Below are positions 58,533 through 64,000 of a stretch of DNA of 64,000 nt, piece by piece. Where the stretch lies: contig DASPSJ010000091.1 of assembly GCA_035623985.1 (NCBI GenBank), forward strand, positions 1 through 64,000. Direction: 5' to 3'. This DNA comes from DAHUYF01 sp035623985 (GTDB taxonomy: Bacteria > Pseudomonadota > Alphaproteobacteria > ATCC43930 > CGMCC-115725). The notes below the pieces were generated by a model. The model did not search any database. It was not told where the DNA came from and saw nothing but the letters and a program-made list of their open reading frames with translations. The translations under genes and the position numbers were made by a program. Position 1 is the first letter of the stretch. Every line of letters begins with the position of its first letter.

Positions 58533-58862
58533 TCAATCTTTTTCCAAGGTGCATTGGAGCGGGTGCTGATGCTGGCGGGCGAAGTCCATCACCTGGGTCA
58601 CCTTGGTCTCGGCCACCTCATAGGTGTAAACGCCGCAAACACCCACGCCGCGGCGATGGACATGAAGCATGATGCGCGTCGCCTCCTCCCGGTTCTTGTT
58701 GAAGAACCGCTCCAGGATGTGAACGACGAACTCCATCGGCGTATAATCGTCGTTCAACATAAGGACCTTGTACATCGACGGCTTCTTCGTCTTCGGCTTG
58801 GCCTTGACGATGACGCCGGTGGCTGGTCCCTCGCCACCGTTCCGTTTCTCGACATCACTCAT
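58533..58862 (-). CDS. clpS: ATP-dependent Clp protease adaptor ClpS
   Basis: Adaptor that brings N-degron substrates to ClpAP. About 109 residues from the ATG at 58862; the reading frame stays open to an ATG at 58946, but the extra 28 residues look unlike family members. Conserved YKVLMLNDDYTPMEFVVHIL, the HVHRRGVGVCGVYTYEVAET region and DFARQHQHPLQC are the substrate-pocket segments. It lies 41 bp upstream of clpA in the same operon. Confidence 0.96.
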   Translation of the reverse strand: MSDVEKRNGGEGPATGVIVKAKPKTKKPSMYKVLMLNDDYTPMEFVVHILERFFNKNREEATRIMLHVHRRGVGVCGVYTYEVAETKVTQVMDFARQHQHPLQCTLEKD

Positions 58863-59048
58863 CTTCGGTCGATCACGATACGGTCCGTCCGTTCCAACCT
58901 CCCCCATGATATTGGGTTCGCCGATCCCGGGGGAAGACCTTTCCATCGCTCGTCGCGCCTATTCGCCGCGCCGATAACGCCGCCGGCGGCCCTCCGCGAC
59001 AGAATGTAGCAACAGTATAGTTAACGTCCGGGAAAGGCCGAGCGCGAG

Positions 59049-59082
59049 CAAAAAAAAGACCCGGCCGGCGGCCGGGTCCTTC
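59049..59082 (-). terminator. Terminator of the phasin gene
   Basis: Hairpin gacccggccg-ccggccgggtc with eight T on the minus strand (read as aaaaaaaa on the plus strand at about 59050), 25 bases after the phasin stop. Confidence 0.92.
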
Positions 59083-59106
59083 CCCTCTCGGCGCGATCGG
59101 CCGACG

Positions 59107-59532
59107 TCAGACGGTAAGCGGCTTGCCGAGCTTGTGGATCGTCGCCTCGACCCGGCTCCCCAGCGGCGCGAACGCGTCGCTGGCCAGCTTGATGCCCATC
59201 TCGGAGAGCTTGGCGGAGCGCTCGATCATCCGCTCGAGATTGGCCTTGGCAAAGTCGGAATTGAGCTGGAACACGTCTTCGAACGTCCTGGCGCCAAGCA
59301 AGGCGGTGGCCGTCTCGGCCGCCTGCTCGAAGGAGCTGCGGGCATAGAGGATGACCTCCTTGCCGATCGCCTCCCAACCGCTGGACAGCGCCGTATTGGC
59401 GCGCATCACGGCGGCCATGTTCTCGCGGCCGAGGTCGGCCAATTCCTCATAGCCGGCAAACAGCACAGCCGCCGCCTCGCCATCCGCCTTGGCATCCGTC
59501 GCCGGGGTCGCCGGCTTCTTCGTCTTCGCCAT
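59107..59532 (-). CDS. Phasin family protein
   Basis: A 141-residue, mostly helical protein of the phasin family that coats polyhydroxyalkanoate granules or acts as a general surface-binding chaperone. A short Lys/Ala/Pro-rich N-terminus is followed by FAGYEELADLGRENMAAVMR, SSFEQAAETATALLGARTFE and FQLNSDFAKANLERMIE. No PHA synthase is in the window. A good promoter (59590-59619) and a strong terminator make it a monocistronic unit. Confidence 0.88.
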   Translation of the reverse strand: MAKTKKPATPATDAKADGEAAAVLFAGYEELADLGRENMAAVMRANTALSSGWEAIGKEVILYARSSFEQAAETATALLGARTFEDVFQLNSDFAKANLERMIERSAKLSEMGIKLASDAFAPLGSRVEATIHKLGKPLTV

Positions 59533-59589
59533 CGCTCATAACTCCCGGTCATGGGGCTCGCGGCCCCGACTTGCTGCAACGCAACACGT

Positions 59590-59619
59590 CTTATATGGCG
59601 CTTTGCATAATCGCTTCAA
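59590..59619 (-). promoter_or_regulatory. Probable phasin promoter
   Basis: Read on the minus strand: TTGAAG, 18-bp spacer, TATAAG, ending 58 bases before the phasin ATG, with an AT-rich stretch (aaattttt) just upstream of the -35. Confidence 0.55.
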
Positions 59620-59941
59620 GAAAAATTTGTGCATTGCAACAGGGCCGTTGCGGCAATCCCGCGCATATCCGACGGCGGCGCGGCGGCATCGATTACTATG
59701 GAGGACTGCACCAATTCATGGCGGGCCGGGACTCTATAGTTTGCGCTGATGGGATCTATTCGCGATTTCCTTGCCCTCCGAAGGCGAAATCCCGACGCCA
59801 TCCGCGCGACCGGCGCCTACTTTTCCGCGGCAAAAAAAGTTCCTGCCCTGTGGATAGAAATCCTGGACAAGGAGTCCATGGTTTTTTAATCTCTCTTTGA
59901 TTGAATCCTATCCCTGGTTACTGGGGGATTGGGGGAGAACA
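59620..59941. other. Gene-free stretch before the carboxypeptidase gene
   Basis: Contains no believable gene. AT-richer at 59885-59905 (gttttttaatctctctttga), likely part of the promoter region of the carboxypeptidase. Small frames here are short and lack ribosome sites. Confidence 0.5.
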
Positions 59942-61207
59942 GTGAGAAGCTTGATGTCTCGGTGGCGAGTTACGGAATTCGTCTTTGCACAATTGCCGAT
60001 CGCCTTGTTGGCCGCGTCGTTTTTCGCCTGTGCATCGCCGGCCTTCGCCAAAACGGAATCCTTCATCGTCGTCGACGCCGAGAACGGCAAAGCGCTCGCC
60101 GAGCATAACGCGGACGCCCAGAACTATCCGGCTTCGCTCACCAAGATGATGACGCTTTACCTCCTGTTCGAGGCGATGGAGCAGGGGAAAGTGAAACTCG
60201 ATCAGCAGTTTACGGTCTCCCGCTGGGCCTCGGTCCAGGCCCCGTCCAAGCTTGGCCTGAGCGAGGGACAGACCATCGCGATACGCGATCTCATCCTCGG
60301 CATCGTCACCAAATCGGCCAATGACGCCGCCGTCACGGTGGCCGAGAACATGGCCGGCAGCGAGTCCGCCTTTGCCGAACGCATGACGCAAAAGGCGCGC
60401 GCGCTGGGCATGACCCACACCGTCTATCGCAATGCCTCCGGCTTGCCCAATCCGGGGCAGCTCACCACGGCGCGCGACCTGGCGCGGCTGGCGCTGGCGC
60501 TCTACCGCGATTTTCCCAAGGAATACGCCTACTTCGCCACCGAGGAGTTCACTTATAAGGGGATCACCCACACCAATCATAACCATCTCATGCAGAGCTT
60601 CGAGGGCATGGACGGCATCAAGACCGGCTATATCCGCGCCTCGGGCTTCAATCTCGCCGCCTCGGCCGTGCGCGACAATCACCGGCTGATCGGCATCGTC
60701 ATGGGCGGCCTCACGGCGCATGCCCGCGACAATGAGATGGCGCGGCTGCTGACCACGGCTTTCGCCGGCAAGACCATGGCATCGCCGGTACAGACCGCCG
60801 AGAACGATGAGGATGCCGATCAGAGCCCGCTGACCCGCAGCGCCGTCCAGACCTTGGCGCAGCTCTCGCCGGTGGGGCGCGCCGAGGCGGCAACGCCGCC
60901 GCATCCCCATCACAGCCGTGAAGCGGCCGGAGGTTGGAGCATCCAGGTCGGCGCCTTCAGCCAGGAAAGCGCCGCCGAGAAGGCCGCCGCCAAGGCGCTC
61001 GCCCGGCTGCCGGCGGGCAAGGGCCGGTCGGTGCAGGTGCTGGCGCCTGGCCAGAGCGAGCGCTATTTCCGCGCGCGCATCGTCAATTTCTCCGAGCGCG
61101 AAGCGGAGAAGGCCTGCCGCGCGTTGCATAAGAAGCACGCGCAATGCGCCGTGATCGCCCCCGGCCCCACCGAGCAAATGGCCGCGAACACCACGCGCCA
61201 CGGCTGA
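59942..61207 (+). CDS. D-alanyl-D-alanine carboxypeptidase with SPOR domain
   Basis: Exported peptidase family S11 enzyme, about 421 residues, that trims pentapeptide stems of peptidoglycan. The signal peptide is ALLAASFFACASPAFA. Catalytic motifs: SLTK (SxxK), SAN (SxN) and KTG in GIKTGYIRASG. Residues about 330-400 form a SPOR domain (GWSIQVGAFSQESAAEKAAA, FRARIVNFSEREAEKACRAL) that targets denuded septal glycan. A GTG at 59942 with GGGGGAGA upstream is the best start; ATG 59954 and 59897 are alternatives. Confidence 0.92.
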   Translation: MRSLMSRWRVTEFVFAQLPIALLAASFFACASPAFAKTESFIVVDAENGKALAEHNADAQNYPASLTKMMTLYLLFEAMEQGKVKLDQQFTVSRWASVQAPSKLGLSEGQTIAIRDLILGIVTKSANDAAVTVAENMAGSESAFAERMTQKARALGMTHTVYRNASGLPNPGQLTTARDLARLALALYRDFPKEYAYFATEEFTYKGITHTNHNHLMQSFEGMDGIKTGYIRASGFNLAASAVRDNHRLIGIVMGGLTAHARDNEMARLLTTAFAGKTMASPVQTAENDEDADQSPLTRSAVQTLAQLSPVGRAEAATPPHPHHSREAAGGWSIQVGAFSQESAAEKAAAKALARLPAGKGRSVQVLAPGQSERYFRARIVNFSEREAEKACRALHKKHAQCAVIAPGPTEQMAANTTRHG

Positions 61208-61290
61208 CCCGGCGCCGCCGCACGAGCCGTCCTCTTCCACGCGAAGCCCAGAGATAAAGCGGCAATGGCGGTGGCGTGGTCCCGCCGGTG

Positions 61291-62682
61291 TCAGAAGACC
61301 GGCGGCGCGATGCCGCTTTGGGTCAATTGCGCCGCCAGGAGCCCCTTCAATCGGGCAAGGCCCCGCTCGTCCTTGGCCTCGGCGCGAGCCACCAGGACAT
61401 CCTGAGTGTTGGAGGCGCGCAACAGCCACCAGCCGTCCTCGGTCATGACGCGGACGCCGTCGATATCGGACATCGTCGCGCCAGCGCCGGTCAAACGCTC
61501 GCGCACTTCGGCAATGACCGCGAATTTGCGGGTATCGGCGCAGGGAAAACGCAGTTCCGGCGTATTCACCACCGCCGGCAGCCGGTCACGGAACGCCGCC
61601 AAGCTCTCGCCGCCGCGGCCGAGGATGCCCAGCAGACGCACCGCGGCATAGAGCGCGTCGTCATAGCCGTAGTACCGGTCGGCATAGAAGATGTGCCCGC
61701 TCATCTCGCCGGCGAGCGGCGCGCCGATCTCGGCCATCTTGGTCTTGATCAGCGAATGGCCGGTGCGCCACATCAGCGGCGTGCCGCCCAGCCGCGCGAT
61801 TTCATCGAACAGCACCTGGCTCGCCTTGACGTCGGCGATGATGGTGGCACCGGGCCGTGTGCGTATGACGTCGCCCGCCAGCAGCACCATGAGTTGATCG
61901 CCCCAGAGAATACGACCTTTGCCGTCGACCACGCCGATGCGATCGCCGTCGCCGTCGAAGGCAATGCCGAGGTCGCAGCGCCGCGCCACTACGGCTTCTT
62001 GCAACTGCGCTAAATTCTTCGCGTCTGTGGGATCGGGATGATGCGCCGGGAAGCGCCCATCGATCCCCTGGTTGAGCAATTCATGCCGGCCGGGAAGTTG
62101 CCGCGCCAATCGCCCGAGCACCTCGCCCGTGGCACCGTTGCCGGCGTCCCAGGCGACGCTGAGCGGGCGGGCGCCGTCGTAATCGGCGAGGAGCCGCGCG
62201 ACATAGGCGTCATCGATCCCACCCAGCCGCGTGTCGCTGCCCCGCCGCACGGCCCGCGGCGGCGCGGCGGCGATGCGCCCCAACTGCTGAATGTCCTCGC
62301 CAAAAAACGACTTCTTGCCGAGCATCAGCTTGAAGCCGTTATAGGTCCCGGGATTGTGCGAGCCCGTCACCATCATGCCGCCATCCACTTCGAGCGTGTT
62401 GACGGCGAAATAGAGCATCGGCGTCGGGCCAAGGCCGATGCGCAGCACATCGACGCCGCCTTCGCCCAGTCCTGCCGCCAGTGCCGCCTCGAGTTCGGGC
62501 GAGCTCAACCGGCCGTCCCGGCCGACCGCGACGCGCCGGCCGCCGGTCGACGCCACCAGCGCGGCAAAGGCGCGGCCGATGGCGTGCGCATCGGCGGCGT
62601 CAAGCGTCTCGCCGACGACGCCCCGAATGTCGTATTCGCGCAGGATGGTCGGATTGAGAACGCGGCCGCCGCCACCGTCCAT
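61291..62682 (-). CDS. Phosphomannomutase / phosphoglucomutase
   Basis: Interconverts hexose 1- and 6-phosphates, feeding UDP-glucose and GDP-mannose. The 463-residue protein has the catalytic serine in GMMVTGSHNPGTYNGFK, metal-binding DGDGDRIGVVD, sugar-binding GEMSGHIFYAD and a C-terminal phosphate site RASNTQDVLVARAEA. GAGG before the ATG at 62682 fixes the start. It is 14 bp downstream of galU in the same direction, so the two probably act in sequence. Confidence 0.93.
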   Translation of the reverse strand: MDGGGGRVLNPTILREYDIRGVVGETLDAADAHAIGRAFAALVASTGGRRVAVGRDGRLSSPELEAALAAGLGEGGVDVLRIGLGPTPMLYFAVNTLEVDGGMMVTGSHNPGTYNGFKLMLGKKSFFGEDIQQLGRIAAAPPRAVRRGSDTRLGGIDDAYVARLLADYDGARPLSVAWDAGNGATGEVLGRLARQLPGRHELLNQGIDGRFPAHHPDPTDAKNLAQLQEAVVARRCDLGIAFDGDGDRIGVVDGKGRILWGDQLMVLLAGDVIRTRPGATIIADVKASQVLFDEIARLGGTPLMWRTGHSLIKTKMAEIGAPLAGEMSGHIFYADRYYGYDDALYAAVRLLGILGRGGESLAAFRDRLPAVVNTPELRFPCADTRKFAVIAEVRERLTGAGATMSDIDGVRVMTEDGWWLLRASNTQDVLVARAEAKDERGLARLKGLLAAQLTQSGIAPPVF

Positions 62683-62696
62683 AGCTGCCTCGCGGT

Positions 62697-63569
62697 TCAG
62701 CAATATTCGTTGAGAATCTTGCGCAATGCCCCGGCCAGATCCGGCCGCGCCAGCGCGAAGGCGATGTTGGCCTGGAGAAAACCGACCTTGTCGCCGCAAT
62801 CGAAGCGCGTGCCGGAAAAGCGCAGGCCGTAGAACGGCTTGTTGCCGCGAATCAATTCGGCGAGCGCGTCGGTGAGCTGGATCTCGTTACCGGCGCCGCG
62901 GCTGAGCTTGGCGAGATGGTCGAACACTTCCGGCTGCAGGATATAGCGGCCGATGATGCTGAGGTTCGACGGCGCCACGGCGGGATCGGGCTTCTCCACC
63001 ACGCCTTTGACGTGGACGAGATATCCGTCATCGACATCGACATCGAGCACGCCGTAGCGGTTGGTGTGCTCGCGCGGCACCTCCATCACGGCGACGACGT
63101 TGCCGGCGGTTTTGCCGTACACCTCGACCATCTGCTTGAGGCAGGGGGTGTCGGCGAGGATGAGGTCGTCGGCCAGCAGCACGGCAAAAGGCTCGTCGCC
63201 GATGAGGTTGCGGGCGCACCACACCGCGTGACCGAGCCCCAGCGGGACCTGCTGGCGCGTGTAGGCGATCTGCCCCGGCTTCGGCATCCAGGAGTTGACC
63301 GTAGCGATCTGCGCCTCCTTGCCGCGCTCCCTCAGCGTCGTCTCGAGCTCGTAGGAGTGGTCGAAATGATCCTCGATGGCCGTCTTCGAGCGGCCCGTGA
63401 CGAAGATGAACTCCTCGATCCCCGCCGCCTGCGCCTCCTCCACCGCGTATTGGATGAGCGGCTTGTCCACCACCGGCAGCATCTCCTTGGGCATTGCCTT
63501 GGTAGCCGGCAGGAACCGTGTTCCCAGCCCGCCAACGGGAAAGACGGCCTTGCGAATGGGCTGTGCCAT
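62697..63569 (-). CDS. galU: UTP--glucose-1-phosphate uridylyltransferase
   Basis: Makes UDP-glucose for polysaccharide and lipid glycosylation. The 290-residue protein has the pyrophosphorylase motif GGLGTRFLPATKAMPKEMLP, VDKPLIQYAVEEA and FVTGRSKTAIEDHFDHSYEL, plus PLGLGHAVWCARNLIGDEPF and the C-terminal GTRFDCGDKVGFLQANIAFA. Normal length. It is transcribed just upstream of the phosphohexomutase gene. Confidence 0.97.
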   Translation of the reverse strand: MAQPIRKAVFPVGGLGTRFLPATKAMPKEMLPVVDKPLIQYAVEEAQAAGIEEFIFVTGRSKTAIEDHFDHSYELETTLRERGKEAQIATVNSWMPKPGQIAYTRQQVPLGLGHAVWCARNLIGDEPFAVLLADDLILADTPCLKQMVEVYGKTAGNVVAVMEVPREHTNRYGVLDVDVDDGYLVHVKGVVEKPDPAVAPSNLSIIGRYILQPEVFDHLAKLSRGAGNEIQLTDALAELIRGNKPFYGLRFSGTRFDCGDKVGFLQANIAFALARPDLAGALRKILNEYC

Positions 63570-63716
63570 GCACCTCTCTTCTCGGTCGGTGGACGCCGTG
63601 CCGATAACGGAAGGCCCCGTCCGCTTCTTCCCCCGCGGCGCAAATCCTACGGAGAGTGGCCCCTCCCTCCTTAAAGGGGCGTTTATAATCCCGGCATGCG
63701 CCCCGCGCCAGGGCGC

Positions 63717-64000
63717 TCAACCGCGGAGAAGGACCTCCCGGGCACGGTTGATCTGGGCCGCCAAGTAGGTGGAGCCGCCCTGGTCCGGATGGATCTTCAT
63801 CATCAGCCGATGATAGGCCGCGCGGATCTCGGCTTCGCTGGCGCCGGCCGCCAGGCCCAGAACGGCATAAGCCTCCTCGCGGGTCATGGCGTCGCTCGGC
63901 CGCCGCGCGGCAGCGCCCTCGGTCTCGCCGGCCTCGCGCCATCCCGCCATGATCCGGTCGAGATAGGCCTCGAGCAGGCTTGCCCCTTGCGCATCCTCGG
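63717..64000 (-). CDS. J-domain protein, C-terminal part (runs off the right edge)
   Basis: The visible 94 residues end in a J domain with the HPD motif in MMKIHPDQGGSTYLAAQINRAREVLL, so the protein should stimulate an Hsp70. The J domain is at the C-terminus, as in DjlA/TIM14-like membrane J proteins of Alphaproteobacteria. The frame is open through base 64000, so the start and any membrane anchor lie outside. An internal ATG at 63950 is unlikely to be the true start. Confidence 0.85.
   Translation of the reverse strand, partial: EDAQGASLLEAYLDRIMAGWREAGETEGAAARRPSDAMTREEAYAVLGLAAGASEAEIRAAYHRLMMKIHPDQGGSTYLAAQINRAREVLLRG

Overview
The window reads as a GC-rich alphaproteobacterial chromosome segment, probably from Rhodospirillales or a neighbouring order. 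Supporting signs are the run aroQ-accB-accC-aat facing NDUFA12-mlaD-DUF2155, a B12-dependent ribonucleotide reductase, class II DAHP synthase, clpS-clpA, a phasin, and groES-groEL behind a CIRCE operator. Most of it is core housekeeping sequence. Both edge genes run off the window: cimA on the left and a J-domain protein on the right.

Layout. 1-6.8 kb: a leftward block (DAHP synthase, nicotinate phosphoribosyltransferase, nadE, cysS, cimA) with two non-coding repeat elements between genes. 6.9-12.5 kb: a nucleoside deoxyribosyltransferase, a small membrane protein, a lipoprotein adenosine deaminase-like enzyme, an MFS carrier and glutathione reductase. 12.5-13.7 kb: a lower-GC two-gene cassette (RusA-like nuclease plus a PD-(D/E)XK/HEPN-like protein) beside a stray 60-bp copy of the 3' end of an aldehyde dehydrogenase gene. 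13.8-23.4 kb: sterol-desaturase-like protein, aldehyde dehydrogenase, hmgA, cold-shock protein, rpsU, glmS, glmU, gph and a DUF3108 protein. 23.5-26.0 kb: a 2.5-kb decayed island between tRNA-Val(CAC) and a second copy of its 3' part. 26-33 kb: groES-groEL, then hpd, a FAA hydrolase and maiA with a divergent MarR regulator. 33.4-42 kb: aroQ, accB, accC, aat, the facing mlaD group and nrdJ. 42-44.6 kb: a NitT/TauT-type ABC transporter. 44.9-51.9 kb: a divergent chaperone-usher locus built on three DUF4402 proteins. 52-64 kb: RidA, an acyltransferase-like protein, a TauD-like dioxygenase, clpA, clpS, phasin, a SPOR-tailed D,D-carboxypeptidase, phosphohexomutase and galU.

How the genes fit together. 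Tyrosine and phenylalanine breakdown is split: hpd, the FAA hydrolase and maiA form one operon, while hmgA lies about 13 kb away. glmS, glmU, the phosphohexomutase and galU supply sugar nucleotides for the envelope. The nicotinate phosphoribosyltransferase and nadE feed NAD synthesis. The strongest candidates for something not well described are the DUF4402 fimbria-like locus, the RusA/PD-(D/E)XK-HEPN cassette with the duplicated gene tail beside it, and the tRNA-Val island remnant. All assignments come from reading the sequence; no database search was run.
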